Positions 22,031 to 34,365 of a DNA stretch of 48,532 nucleotides are shown here, one piece after another; position 1 is the stretch's first letter; the number at the start of each line of letters is the position of its first letter. Source of the stretch: Thermomucor indicae-seudaticae (lineage: Eukaryota; Mucoromycota; Mucoromycetes; Mucorales; Lichtheimiaceae); assembly GCA_000787465.1 (NCBI GenBank), contig JSYX01000243.1:1-48532 (forward strand), in the 5' to 3' direction. The translations under genes and the position numbers were made by a program. The notes under the pieces are model-generated. The model had not been told where the DNA came from. It saw only the letters and a list, made by a program, of their open reading frames with translations, and ran no database searches.

Positions 22031-23318
22031 GCATCAAAGAATTTGGCAACGAGGTGGTCTCCAAGCCATGGTATTGCAGGGTTAAAAGAAGAGATAAAGA
22101 AAGAGAGAAGACGACGCGACTGTTTTTTCCTTTATATACTTGCTCTCTAGCCAGTCACGAGAATGCAGTCTGTGTGAATAGTGTTCCTTTGGAACTTTAC
22201 AAACTGCTCCTATTTTCCCCACAGCGACGCAAACTCGCGAGTGAGTTTCTATAACAACAAAACTTGGTACAAGGCTCAGGGGTAAACCGAAACAAAAATT
22301 GAAGGGGTTCTTTCTCTTTCAAAAATTTCAAGATCCGTCAATTCAAATACTAGTAGTGTAGTATGTTCATAAACGGTCTCTATTGTTTCCCGAGACAGAA
22401 ACTATTATTCACGAACAACTTGTACTGTTATTACGATCAAGACAAACGAAAGATCATGCACGTCGATTATCTCTTTTCCACGAACAAAACACAAGGGAAA
22501 ATAAGAAGAAAAAATATGCGGAGAATATGGTATATAACACTATCTGTCATTCAAAAGTATATGTGGAAAATACGCAAAAGAATGCAGCAAAGATGAAAAT
22601 CGATACGCGAGAATCATGCATTTTCTACATATCTTTGCACAAAGCATATTTCTCACGTGATTTTTTCCCATGGTGAAAATTTCAGAGCAACTCCGTGTCA
22701 ACGTCAAAAAAGATGGGTTTTGACGACTGTTCTCTTCCTACAATAGTTTTTTCATTCTGTCTTTTTTGACCACGTGCGTTGGCGAAGAAAAGAATGGTGA
22801 TACTCGTAAGACGGTCGGCCGCCTTTGCTAGATGCGGTGCATATCCCTGCTTTGTCCTGCGTGTTCCAACTGAGGGTCTCGCTCGCGCCCAAAGAACATA
22901 GAATTGTGCGAGACGCATAAGAAGCCGGAATGTCGGACCAAATGTCTTGGCAAAAGCAATACTACTTGCGAAAGAGTCTCCAGGCATCTTGTATTTCCGC
23001 ATACCGTCCGTTCAACCGCTGCGTGTCTCAGCAGCATTGACGCAATGTGCCGGTTTCCCTCCGCAGCATCTCTGTCAAAATAAAATGGTTCTGTGTATAT
23101 AGTGGAAGAATGCCCTGCTATGAGCGTAGGACAAATCGAATCGTGATTGAGTGGTTCTGTGGTGGATCAACCGACAGACAGTGAGATCGGTTCGGTTTCA
23201 TTGGATATCTAGGGTGCGTCGTCATGCGTTTAAAGAGATTATACCTTTGGGCATAGGGTTACACGACCCCGCATTGGATCGGAGTTTTGTCTTGCAAAGT
23301 GCAAAAAATGCTGACTGA
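22031..23318. other. Gene-poor stretch
   Basis: AT-rich with short frames. A minus-strand segment around 22830-23075 reads AAEGNRHIASMLLRHAA, weakly ankyrin-like. The plus-strand frame 22383-22676 is Lys/Asn-rich without a domain. I see no intact gene. The 3' end serves as upstream region of the Pex26-like gene. Confidence 0.35.
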
Positions 23319-23339
23319 ATGCAAATTCTGGTGGTCGAC

Positions 23340-24512
23340 ATGGAACCCATGCAGGCGATTCGAACAAGTTATGAGAAATCGCTCCGTTATTTTGTCTTGA
23401 CCAAGTACCAGCAAGCAGCCAGCACATGTGTCCGGACGTTAGATCTCTTACCGGGTCTACAGCAAGACAGCAGCCCTGAAATGGTCGCTCTCCGGCTTAC
23501 GGTCTGGTCACTCTACTTGAAAGTCGCCACCACCCTGCGCTCACAAAAACCAGACATACCCACTTGCTGTAAAGCACTCAAGATACCCTCCTGCAAAACC
23601 AATGCGGCATTCTGTCGGACATTATGGGACCAAATGGTGCATCGAGGCCATGCGGGTGATCCCAGCCAGGTCGATCCTCGATTGGTTTCTGCAACGTAAG
23701 AGCCTGTTTCTTTTTTAAAAAGAGAGAAAGACTAATATTAGAAAAAAAGCCTCGTGATGACGCTTCGGTTGGATTCACCTGCAGTGGGCCGAGAAATCGC
23801 AGAGGAATGGTACGCAAACTTATCAGATGCCACGTTGGACTATCTGCATCGGGATAATCCAGCGTTTCTGGATTTCGTTGAGTTGTATGTGGTCCAGATA
23901 TTAGCTGGAGCATTCAAAGACTACGAGTCTGCATTGGCTTTCGTCCAATACAATACAGTATTATCAGATCAATCGAAAAAAACGTTCGAGACCAAAATAC
24001 AGCGGGCTGTCGAAGAAGAAGAAGAAGAGAAGAAGAGACTACTGTTGGAGCGACAACGACAACGACAACAGGAAGTTGAAGAAAGAGAAAAATCAAAGGA
24101 GCGAGAACGGTTAAGGCAACAACAACAACAACAGCAGCAGCAGCAGCAGCAGGAAGAGGAAGCTGCACGGATAAAAGAGGCTATTAGGCAAGAAGGAGAA
24201 CCACAGACAAGGGTCGTAGAGGAACGGTCTGTGCGAACAACAACAACAACAACTACTACTACTACAACAACAACGGCAGTTAAACGACAAAGGGCAGCTG
24301 TGGCAGACCGCCTACTGAATATCCTAAAAACATGGATCAACCACTTGCTGACGAATGGATCAGCGGCTTACGCTATAGTACTCTTGCTAGTCCTTGGGTT
24401 TATTGGCGTCGTTCGTAGCCGATCAAGAAGTCAAATGCCACCTGCTATCAAGTTATTATTATCCAAATTATGGCAAACGGTCCAGATGGGCACCAAAGTT
24501 ACATACCTCTAG
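23340..24512 (+). CDS. Tail-anchored protein, putative Pex26-like peroxin
   Basis: Two exons (23340-23695, 23750-24512) give 372 aa; an in-frame ATG at 23319 would add seven residues. The N-terminal two thirds is helical, TPR-like, with a VELYVVQILAG...YESALAFVQYN block reminiscent of fungal PEX26. A charged coiled-coil (EEEEEKKRLLLERQRQRQQE) follows, then a Gln run encoded by CAA/CAG repeats and a Thr run. One transmembrane helix (about 325-342, AYAIVLLLVLGFIGVV) lies near the C-terminus with a basic tail (RSRSRS), the layout of a tail-anchored organelle protein. Pex26 anchors the Pex1/Pex6 ATPases on peroxisomes. The assignment is tentative; the neighbouring Pex8-like gene supports it. Confidence 0.5.
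24118..24287. repeat. Trinucleotide repeats coding polyGln and polyThr
   Basis: CAA/CAG repeats at about 24118-24151 encode a Gln run, and ACA/ACT repeats at about 24236-24280 encode a Thr run, both inside the Pex26-like exon. Such tracts change length easily. Confidence 0.85.
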
Positions 24513-24629
24513 TAGTATAATTGTAGACTCTATATCTCGTTATCATGCCATTTTGGCTGCGAAAAAGAAGCTCGGACTTTTTACCGTATTTTCACATGCA
24601 ACGAGTAACGTGGTACCTACACTTTCATA

Positions 24630-27327
24630 ATGACTAATGGACAACAACAACAAACGGACGTAAAGGCATTGGCAAAGACACTGTCAGATAGCTACTCGGC
24701 TCTATCCCAACATACGGCGCTTTCAAAGGAAACGGTAAAGAAAAACGCCTTGTGCAAAATTGTTTTCGCTCGTTAGTAATGAGGGATATAGGTTGAGCAG
24801 CATTTGTCACAATTAGCACAATACAGCGAGCATTTGCCATTATCATGGTTTACGCAAAGTTTTGTGGACGCGTTGCTCGGACTTGCAGCAGACCACCAGC
24901 TGCATGCATACACCTTGTTGTCGGTTTGGCTGCGAAGACTGCCGGATACAGAGCCACAAGTATCCCGCGCTCTCGAACGCATGGCCCAAGGTCTGGCGCA
25001 TCACAAAGACGCCTGGATTGGGCTTGTATCGATGGCTGGTCGTGGTCGTCATGACGAAGCCATTGTCGAGGCTCTGGTCCGTGCACTGAATAATAATAAC
25101 AGCGTTGTGTCCGACGAAACCGTGGATGCGTCCGTAGCGCATTTCTTGGCCGAAACGTCCCTGCTGAATGCGCTCGAGGTGGATCAGGTTCAAAAGCTAC
25201 TGGAAGCCTACGTGGCGCGACGCGGGTTGGCGGTCTTGACGGTGATGCAGCATGTCACGGACGTCAGGATGCAGAAAGCAAAGGCGGATATGGAAGTGTT
25301 GGTTCAGTTGGTGGAGACAATGGCAAGGCAACACCCGCAAGAGCCGATGCGGTTGGCCCCATGCGTGGGTGTGGTGTTTGTATTAAAAAAAGGGACAGCG
25401 GGCGACAGAGAGAGATCACTGACGATTATTTATAGACGAATGATGCAGTTTGCAAAGATAAAGAGGTTTCCCCAGTTGCAAAGGAAAGCAGAGGCACTGC
25501 TGGCAGAGCTGCTGGATCAGTCCGTCAGCGCGTCATTGAATCATGCCCGTGAATTCGCGAAAAATCAAGGTTGGGCATGAAGAAAGGAATGGTAAAATAA
25601 TTCAACTACTGACGCATTGTGTCAAGATACGATTGCGTTTCTCGCGGGTCAGTGTATACCAAACATGCCCAAGGATATACTACAAAAGATGAATCACAAG
25701 GTAGGCGAGGACACAGAGTGAATGAATAACACAAAGGTTAAATAGATAATACCAGAACATGATTCGAGTGCTTGTGTCCTGCTTGTTGACAAGCAGCAAC
25801 GTGTGGCAAAATGGACAAATGATTTCAAATCTCAAAGCAGATAAGGAACATGTAAAAATGCTGACGGAGCTTGGCAATGGCTGGCTGCATAAAGAGGTCG
25901 GAAGAGTATCACGCGCGGCAGGCGCAATGATCCAGACTGCACTCGATTCTGATGGCGATGATCAAGATATCCTAGGGAGTTCTCTGGACAGGTAGACGCT
26001 TTTTTTCCCTTCTTCGACCGCACACAGACAGACTAAGGACGGATGCACAGACTTGTCGGGTTCTCGTACAACCTGTTTATAGACTGGAATGATTTTGTCG
26101 TGAACCATTCTGCTATGGATGAAGGTGAGTTAGTCTAGAGATGGCGGTATCAGTGAAAGCGCGTGCGCTGAGATGGGTAAGAGTATAGAGACGAAAAAGG
26201 AGCTCGATGCAGCTGTCTGGTTAATATTCAAGACGATCCTGTTTTCGTTTACTGCCATACTCAAATCGGTGGCGGTGGATACGCCGAATGGCAAGGGGCT
26301 TGTGGCTGTTCGAGATGCGGCAGAGAACATTGTCAGTGTCTATGCGAATTTGCATTTTATCACGGAGCGTCTTGGATCTTTCAAAGCGTATCAGGACAAT
26401 CTAACGAATGCGGTTGCCTACCTGACACAAGAAAAAAAGAAGCTGAACAATCTGATATCACAGGCTTACAAGGAATATGGTATGCAGATGCATGCATTAG
26501 ACGCGGACACCGAGTTTAAGCTTATATTTTTTATATGAAAGCGCCATCACAGTTTACCTCGGATACCACTCACCCTACATCATTGCTCACTCCTGTCCAG
26601 CAGTCGCGTCTCACGTTCTTTACAAACTTGATTGAACAAGTCATGAAGCACCTGGATGACAAAGTACTTGAAGACAGAATTTTACCTGTCATTTATCCGA
26701 TCCTCAAGTGGAAGAAAGACTTCAACAAGGACTTGTACGAGAGCGCGCATGCAGCGGTGCTGAGTGTCTTTGCTGCACAAAAACCGGTATCCCGAGAATT
26801 AGCGGGAGTGTATGCCAAGATCATGCTTGAGGTAACCCTCGTTGTGTGCGTGTATACATGTAGTATAGTATATAAACTTTTTCTCTCTCTCTCTCTCCTG
26901 ACAGAGTTATCCTGGACCAATGACGCTGCATCAGCTCCGGTTTGCATATACTTCCATGGTCCAGTCGCTATGCCAGATGGATGATGCGATAGCGTGGTTG
27001 GCAACCAATTGCTTGCTGGAAAAGATCGAGAAGGAAGAAGATGATCCAGTTGTTTTGTCTCAATACACGACAGCGCTCATTGATTTGATCAAGCCGTTAT
27101 CCCTTGGTCCTTTTCTTGGAGAACTCCTTGCGTCAGTAGAGAGATTAGTCTTGCGACAACCGGCGGCAGAGATGCGGACGGCCACATTAAAGATTGTGTT
27201 TGACACGGTGAGTGGGCCTGGCATCTCGGATATGCGACGGACTGAGACGGTTGGATGGTTCCTGCAACTGCGGCGTAAAGTGCAACAAGTAACGCCACAT
27301 CAACGTCACCCTGTTGCAGCATCCTAG
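24630..27327 (+). CDS. Putative Pex8-like peroxisome biogenesis protein
   Basis: Eight exons (24630-24734, 24792-25569, 25627-25700, 25756-25991, 26051-26124, 26189-26479, 26542-26831, 26905-27327) join in phase to 756 aa. The protein is alpha-helical, HEAT-like, without signal peptide. Segments WLIFKTILFSFTAILKSV, VYANLHFITERLGSFKAYQD and SYPGPMTLHQLRFAYTSMVQ resemble the conserved regions of fungal Pex8, a lumenal peroxin linking the docking and RING complexes during import. The C-terminus (PVAAS) is not a classical SKL signal, which is unusual for Pex8. It starts 117 bp after the Pex26-like gene on the same strand. The family call comes from remembered patterns, so a different HEAT-repeat protein remains possible. 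Confidence 0.5.
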
Positions 27328-27905
27328 ATCTTGTCATACTACATCGCTCCATGTACATATATATAGATATTTCAAATTGCAAAGTAAACCCACCTTTTAT
27401 TAGTTTTGCATTTGATGTGGCTGATGCATTATTTTCTGGCTGTGTACCCGGTGTTTACGAATTACCATAACTGACCCACACGGTCAACGGAAAAACAATT
27501 TAGGCGGATTTGGTAAGGGAAAAAGAGAACGAGATCGATCATCGTGCATCTTCAAGAGGAAGGAGAAAAGGGGATATGAGAAGGAGGAGGATAACAGAAT
27601 GTTGAGAAGAACTAAGATGCGCCTCTGTTTGCGTGTTCCATGTCTCCAATGAGGCTTACTTTCAGCGGGAACCTGCGGTGTTTTATGAGATCGACGGATG
27701 GAAATAAACGATTAGGTTTTGCGGACTGATGCAACGTATACAAGGGGCGCGGGCTGGAGAATACAGGAGATTGGACCCCACGCCACCTCATTCGATGACA
27801 CGCTACTCCCGCAATACATATATGAGCGAGCTTCGTAACGCCCCGTCTTTCCCTTACCTTTTCCTCTCTCTCGCCCTCTCTCTCTTTCCCTCCTTCCTCA
27901 CGAAC
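27328..27905 (+). promoter_or_regulatory. CotH-1 upstream region
   Basis: 578 bp without a gene. A long CT-rich tract (about 27845-27900, repeated CTCTCTC) runs up to the ATG and ATACATATATGAG lies at about 27817, a plausible core promoter. Dinucleotide-like CT repeats are direct observations; promoter function is inferred. Confidence 0.45.
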
Positions 27906-29954
27906 ATGTGGAGGCAATTCATTGCTGGTCTACAGATATTAACTCTGCTATCGACAGTGGTGTTAGCAGGCGACGTTCAATACGCCGTCGTTGCCTTTCC
28001 TCAGGGCATCCAATCCGTCGGAGTCTCTGTGGGTGGGCAAATCCATCCACTTGCGCGTAGCCAGGAACATCCGAACCTGTTTACAGGCACTGCGCCTGCC
28101 GGCGACACCTATCAGTATGTTTTGATCGGTGGTCAAAACAATCAGGCCGAGCCTACACAGCGAAAACTGGCGCAAGGTGCCACGTCCACCGGCAACGAAT
28201 TCTTTGGCCGGTCCCAAACCGTTTACGACGTGCCTGCTCTTCCACAGGCATACAATCCCATCTATCCTCGTAAGCTGTTGATGATGATGATGATACATAA
28301 CCGAATCAAATCAATAACCGCTTCCTTCCATTAGCTCTCTTTACGAATATGAATCGGTCCAATGAAGTGGCGACCATCCTGCTCCAAATCAGCAACACCT
28401 CGGGATTGGATCAGATGCTCAAGAACCCCAAGGCTGATCTGGATGATATACAGATCGATCAGGGCACGTACATTGCCAGCAACGAGATCCACACGTTTAC
28501 CGGAGCTGGGTTTTCGACCAGCGGGCAGTCGACCAAGGACTTTGCAAAACAGTCGTACAAGGTCGAATTGAACAAATTTGGAAATAAAACAACCAAAGAC
28601 CTCTTGTTTGGTCGAACCACATTGAAATTGAGAGCCGAAGAGACCGATATGACCATGGCGTAAGTCCTACTTGGCTCAATAAAGTAGGGCCTGTCTGACA
28701 ATAACATTCATTTTTTAGACGTGAGAAATTGGTGTTGGATTGTTTGGCTGCTGCAGGCGCAGCTACGCTGTCGGGAAGTTGGGTTCGTCTGTACATCAAT
28801 CAACAGCCATTCGGCTTGTACCTTTTGATGGATGATGCTTCAACCCATTTCATTGATAACGTCTTGCATGCTGGCAATTGGCAGTACCAATACACAGGTA
28901 AAATATAATTTATTCCTAAGCTGCTGCCGCAAAGATTGGGGGGCTCACGCATGATATGTACGCAGGACCTACATACAAGGGGAACGCCATGTCGCCACAG
29001 CAAGAAGGCAACCTTGTCTATCTCGGCGACGATCCGTCGCTGTACAGCCAAGACCTCTATAAACTCGAAGACAAGGGCGAAGACAAGACGCTGAGCAAGG
29101 AAAATGCGACGGTGCCGCTGATTGGCTTTATGCGGGACCTGAGCGCGATTGACCCGCAGACGGAGCAGGGCGGCAGCAACGACCCTATCAGCAAACTGAT
29201 AAGCCCACAGCACACCTTGATCCACACCGCGTTTAGTTTCCTGATCGGTTCCTGGGACGGCTTCTGGTACCAAGCCAGCAACTACTACATCAACCAAGAC
29301 CTCCAGTCGAACCAGTGGGCCCTGATCACGTACGACTTTGACGAAGTCTTTGGCAACAACCAGCCGGACGAGTCCTTTATGACGGTCCCCTACACGCAGT
29401 ACGGCCGGCCCAATGCGTCCCGGCCCCTCGTCGACAAGCTGCTCCAGTCGCCCTACTGGAACAGCCAGTTCCAGGACATACTCAAGACGGTTATTAAGCG
29501 GTTCTACAAGCCGAGCGTGATCGGTCCACGTCTCGAGGCTTGGATCAACATGCTCAGGGAGGATATCGCGTGGGACAGAAGCCTGCAGCCCCGTTCGCCC
29601 GGCACGTCTTCGAACTGGACCGTGGATGATTTTGTGAGCAACATGAATGGGACCACCAAGGGCCAAGTGGGCATCCTCGAATTCATCACCAAGCGATCGG
29701 CGTCGGTCTGTCAACAGCTGTCGTTCCAGGATACGGACGATTTGCCACCTTTGGGGCCGTACACCGGTGGTCGGTACATGGATACCTCAGGTCAGATCAC
29801 CGACCATCCCTCTTCTTCTTCCTCGCCAGTAGCTTCTTCTGCTTCTGCAGGCGTATCACCGAGCGGCGGAAACAACTCCGCATCGTCGGTGTCGCCTTTC
29901 TTTATGCCCATCCTTTCGGGTCTCCTGGCATATTACTTCTTCATCGTCCTGTGA
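27906..29954 (+). CDS. CotH-family secreted GPI-anchored protein (copy 1)
   Basis: Four exons (27906-28269, 28335-28659, 28719-28897, 28966-29954) join in phase to 618 aa. A signal peptide (about 1-22) precedes a small N-terminal beta domain. The CotH kinase-like domain follows, with GSWVRLYINQQPFGLYLL-type, SWDGFWYQASNYY and TYDFDEVFG blocks, the last carrying the conserved acidic metal-binding residues. The C-terminus has a Ser-rich stalk and a hydrophobic tail (FFMPILSGLLAYYFFIVL), as expected for GPI anchoring. Bacterial CotH phosphorylates spore-coat proteins. In Mucorales some CotH proteins sit on the spore surface and bind host receptors. Which role this paralogue has cannot be told. 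A second copy follows 243 bp downstream. Confidence 0.9.
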
Positions 29955-30146
29955 CAACAATCGATTTCTCTTCTTTTCCTTTCTGTGTACATCTGGAGTT
30001 CTTTAATTATGGCGTTAGTAAAGAAAAAAAGCACAGTTTCGAACCATGAAATAGGGAGTCTATTCATGTACGAAGAACGTTGGGAAACGCCTGTAGCCTC
30101 TACCAAAAAGGGAAGGACACCTGGTCTCGCGTGTTTCCATGCTTCA

Positions 30147-30156
30147 GTATATAAAA
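30147..30156 (+). promoter_or_regulatory. TATA box upstream of CotH-2
   Basis: GTATATAAAAATG lies about 45 bp before ATG 30198, inside the 243-bp spacer after CotH-1, with pyrimidine-rich sequence between. Confidence 0.55.
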
Positions 30157-30197
30157 ATGTGAGCCCAACCATTTACCCTTCTCTTTTCACCACCATC

Positions 30198-32199
30198 ATG
30201 AGACGTCGTCTTGCACTCTTCTCCTTGCTGTTATTATTGCTGGCTGCTTGTGCAGCAGCGGATACTACTATCCGATACGCAGTGGTTGCTTTTCCAAGTG
30301 ATAAAGGCGTTGGCGTATCCGTCAATGGTCAAACCTATCCGTTGGCAGCAACCGAGTACCCGAACCTCTATGCGGGCACAGCACCGGTTGGAGACACTTA
30401 CCAATATGTGCTTCCGACGAAAAACGGGTCCGTTATCCCGGAGTCCACGACGCGTCAGGCGAGCCATCGGTTGAACGAGACTTTTACGGGCCACGAGTTT
30501 TTTAATCGTTCTCGGACGGTGTACGATGTACCGTCTTTACCGCAGGCATACCATCCCATCTATCCTCGTAAGTTTTTTTTCTTTTTGTCTAATTTGGAGG
30601 GGGGGGCAAACGATGTATTTAGCATGCATGCATTTAGCTCTATTTATTGGCATGAACCAGTCGAATGAAATCGCTACCTTTATCCTGAATGCCAATATGA
30701 CGGGCATCCACGCCATTCTGGAGAACCCGCAGGATGACACAAGTATGCAGAGGTGTACAACATGACCTACATCAGTAGCAATCGGATCTATACCTTTACG
30801 GGTGCCGGGATCAAGAACAGCGGCCAGTCGAGCAAGGATTATGCGAAACAGTCCTGGAAAATCAAGCTCGACAAGTACCATGACGGCCCGGATAAGCCTC
30901 TCTTGTTTGGTCGGACGGCCGTCAAGCTTCGAGCCCACGACAATGACCCAACCTTTGCGTAAGTTATTATTGTTACATGCCAGATGAGTCTGATGCATTG
31001 ACGACACACTTCTTTTTTTTAGCCGCGAGAAACTAAAGTTGGATTGTCTGGCCGCCTCAGGCGCTGCAAGCGTATCCGGAAGCTGGGTCCGTCTCTACAT
31101 CAACGACGAACCCTTTGGGTTATTTCTGATGATTGACGATGCATCGACGCACTTTATTGACGACGTTTTGCACGCTGGCGACTCTTCTTATGCTTATACG
31201 GGCCCGACCTACAAGGGCAACGCCCTGAGTGAGATCGAGGAAGCCAACCTTGTGTACGTGGATGACCGGCCCTCGAGCTACAGCGAGGACATTTACATGA
31301 ACGAAGACAAAGGCGTCAGCAACAAGACGATGAACGCGATGGAGCCTCTGATTGGTTTCATGCACCAACTGACCGCAACCAACAACATTTCTCAGCTCAT
31401 GAACCCGACGCACACGCTGATCCACATGGCCTACAATTACCTGACTGGCTCGTGGGACGGGTTCCGGTACCAGGCCAGCAACTACTACCTCGACCTCAAT
31501 CTGAAATCGAACCAGTGGACCTTGATGACCTACGACTTTGATCAGACCTTTGGCAGCAGCGTGCCCAACAAGACCAAGTGGATCGCCATGTCTGTCCAAG
31601 AGTTTCACCAGGCACGCAACTCGCTGCCGTCAAAGCGCCCGCTCCAGACAACCCTGTATAATAATTACCAAGCCGAGCTGCGCGATATCCTCAGGACGCT
31701 TGTCAAACGCCTATTCAAACCCAGCGTCATGCAGCCGCGCTTGAAAGCCTGAGTCGCAATGCTCAAGGAAGAAATTGCATGGACTCGAAGTCTCCCGCCA
31801 CCATCGGCCAAGGGCACTACCACCCACTGGACCCTGCACGACTTTGAACCCAACATGCTGAATACAAGATTGGATGCTGATGATAGAACCATTGTTGGTA
31901 TCCTGGAATGGATCACTGGTAAATCCCAAGCGGTCCGTCAACAACTCGGCTCCAACGATACAGACGACTTGCCGCCACTCGGGCCGTACACTGGCGGACG
32001 GTACGGCGATGGTGCTGCCACACAAACAACTCAACTCATTGCCCGTCCAACAACTGCTACTGCTGCCGCTAGCACTATGACTGACAGTACTACACCCAAA
32101 AAGGACGATTCTTCTTCATCTTGCGTCTTGTCTTTTCTATCACCTTTTACCTTCACCCTTGTTACTCTAGCTACTACAATCATCCTCAGCTTTTTGTAA
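30198..32199 (+). pseudogene. CotH-family GPI-anchored protein (copy 2), frameshifted and stopped
   Basis: Tandem paralogue of copy 1 with the same order of blocks: signal peptide, N-terminal domain, CotH domain (SWDGFRYQASNYY, TYDFDQTFG), Ser/Thr-rich stalk and hydrophobic tail. Exons are 30198-30567, 30638-30958 and 31023-32199. It lacks the third intron of copy 1; the equivalent junction at about 31200 is continuous. Two lesions are visible. A frame change near 30740-30755 puts the preceding frame into a TGA. A TGA at 31750-31752 replaces the Trp codon found at the same place in copy 1 (EAWINML versus KA-stop). Everything after that stop is still open to the end. It is a recent pseudogene, or two sequencing errors must be assumed. 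Confidence 0.85.
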
Positions 32200-32261
32200 A
32201 GTATATCTAGACTAAAAGATAGAACATAAAGAAAACGGAAGATTGTCTTTAATTGTCATTA

Positions 32262-33999
32262 TCATCTTGGTGTATTGAACGAGTTGTTTTCTTTGCTATG
32301 TTGTTCCAACAAGGCAGCTAATTGTTCACGGTTCCGAAGCAGTTGCTGTTGAAGTTCAGGACTTAGTTGACTGGCGAAATTGGGATTTTGTAATAGCGCT
32401 GTTGCTTGTGCAAGCCCAGCAGCATAATTGCTACTGCTACTGGACATTCCAGAAGAAGAAGGTATACTGCTTTCCCCGCCTGCCATCATTGCAGCCGCTG
32501 CAGCAGCAGCGGCGATCCGAGCTTGTTGTTCCGCATGTAATCTCAGCATCTCTTGTTGCTGCGCGGCAGCCTGCTCTGCCGCAACTCTTGCTTGTTCTTC
32601 TGTAAGCCGCTGTCGTTGATCCGCTAAAAGTTGCCGTTCAATTAAAATCTGTAATTGTTTGATACCACCACTCTAGTAACAGGGAAAAAGTTAAAAGAAC
32701 ATTGTTTCCTTTTACGATGGCATTATTCGTTCTTACCTTGATCATTCTCTTGCTGACCTCTGCAAATCTTTCAAACAAGGCCTTTTGACTTTTAAAGATT
32801 TCGATGGTGGCAAGATCCTTTGCTTCCTGTGGCATCTTGTTAACCTCCAGATCTGCCTTTGGATACTGGTAAATGTGGTAAGGTAATAGTCGATTGAGCA
32901 TATCTTGTTTCGATTTAAAGGGTGTTTCATAATCTGGATTGGTAACCGCTTTGTGATCTGCTACTAATGCTTCATGGAACCTGTACGCAGGAATTCAGTC
33001 TCCACGTAAAGACTAACCACGCAAATCATCCTGGATATACCTTCGCTTTATTTCTAGATGATGTGCTTCTTCCTCTGGTAACCGCTTTGCAAGAATATTT
33101 TTGGTCGAAAACTGACTGGGTAATGGCATTGGCGGTTTTACTGTCGACATACCAGACGACGGGTTTAAGCCAGTCATGGCCTGTAAAGATTGTTGTAAAG
33201 CAAGTAACTGGTGCTGTGTCAACTGTTGCACTTGATTTGCTGCTTGCTGTTGCGCTGCTTGTTGCTGCTGCTGTTGTTGTTGCGGTGTCCCATGCTGAGG
33301 ACCCTGCTGCTGCTGTTGCTGTAACCGCTTTTTGGAGTACTTGCCGGTTTTTACGTATTTACGAGTCGTCTTGACTTCAGGTGTGGAGGAGGCAGTAATA
33401 GTAGTAGTAGTAGGTCGTGGTGCTGTAGCCGCAGCGCTCTGGGCAGCTGCCGCTTGTTGTTGTTGTTCTTTTTGTTTCTGCTGCTCCAATTCAAACTCTT
33501 CTCTCAATTTCCTTGCTGTTTCTTTCAATGCTTCTGACTCTGCAGCCGACGGTCGTCCCGCCGTTGCAGCAGCTATAGGCATGGGTGCAGTAATACCGTT
33601 GTGTTTTGGCGCGATGGTCTTTGCGGACGCTGCAGCGACAGCTGCTGCTGACGTTGCGCTATCGGACGATGATGTTTGGTTGGCGTTCGCTCTTATTGCG
33701 GCAGCCATGGTTGCAGCATGAAGCGTTTGTATCTCTGCCATCAGACGTGTGCGTTGCTCTTCACTGATGGAGGAAACAGACATGTTGTCGGGAAGCTTAT
33801 AAATGATTTGATCGCCTTTACGCACCATCAAGACTTTAAGGCCGGCCAGCGTCAATTGCGTAATCACCTCTTCATCTTTGCTGCTATCGACCGCAGACTA
33901 CAAGAGAAAATTATTAAGAACGAGACTTTTACCATTGGCAAAAGACAAGCCAACCTGTTCCGATTGGGTTGGCGTGGTCGTGGCGTCTGGGTTGCTCAT
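32262..33999 (-). CDS. GLTSCR1-domain protein (BICRA-like), poly-Gln/Ala rich
   Basis: Four exons (33955-33999, 33041-33897, 32737-32980, 32262-32672) give 518 aa. The conserved GLTSCR1 region spans the exon 2/3 junction (about 290-385): RRFHEALVADHKAV, TPFKSKQDMLNRLLPYHIYQ. It is preceded by Gln-rich low-complexity sequence (33240-33320) and followed by a coiled coil and an Ala run. The exon 2 donor is GTATAT (33040-33035); only this choice joins the domain in frame. GLTSCR1/BICRA proteins define a SWI/SNF chromatin-remodelling subcomplex in animals. A nuclear, chromatin-linked role is inferred. Its 3' end faces that of CotH-2 with only 62 bp between. Confidence 0.8.
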
Positions 34000-34365
34000 G
34001 ATCCAAGATGCACCGTTGTCGTAAAATTGATGGCTTCATGGAAACAAACGTCAGATCACAGGCAGAAAATAATACAAACATAGTATCGCAAGAGATAGGC
34101 TATTTTGCAAAGCAGGACCGGAAAAAAGTCAAGGGCAGGCCCGCCCGCCTTACCTTTTTGCCCAAACTCTCAGGTCGCGGTGGGGATCAAAGGAAAGCCT
34201 GGGATGAAATTTTCCCCGCTCAGCCGGTCACTAAGTGGCCCTTTTGCTTTTTCATTGGTTGATACGCATCAATGTGCTTAAGGTTTCGTTCTGGAAGCTA
34301 ACGGCCCGTATGGCGTATCTTCACTTCCACTGCGGAAGGCGCCTAGTTATTATAAAAGTGTTTAT
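34000..34365. other. Intergenic, promoter of the GLTSCR1-domain gene
   Basis: 366 bp between two minus-strand genes. No gene or RNA seen; a short plus-strand frame has no features. Confidence 0.4.

Noticed and set aside
22830..23075. Ankyrin-repeat gene on the minus strand
   Set aside because: Only one weak repeat-like segment and the frame changes afterwards; not enough to call a gene.
26880..26904. CT repeat as a functional promoter element
   Set aside because: It is the polypyrimidine tract before the acceptor of the last intron of the Pex8-like gene.
28800..29714. 304-codon open frame on the minus strand
   Set aside because: It is the antisense shadow of the CotH-1 last exon, which has signal-to-anchor layout, splice sites and a paralogue.
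31750..31752. TGA in CotH-2 read as selenocysteine or programmed readthrough
   Set aside because: Copy 1 has Trp here, a second independent lesion exists upstream, and no stem-loop or readthrough context is evident. A simple nonsense change is more likely.
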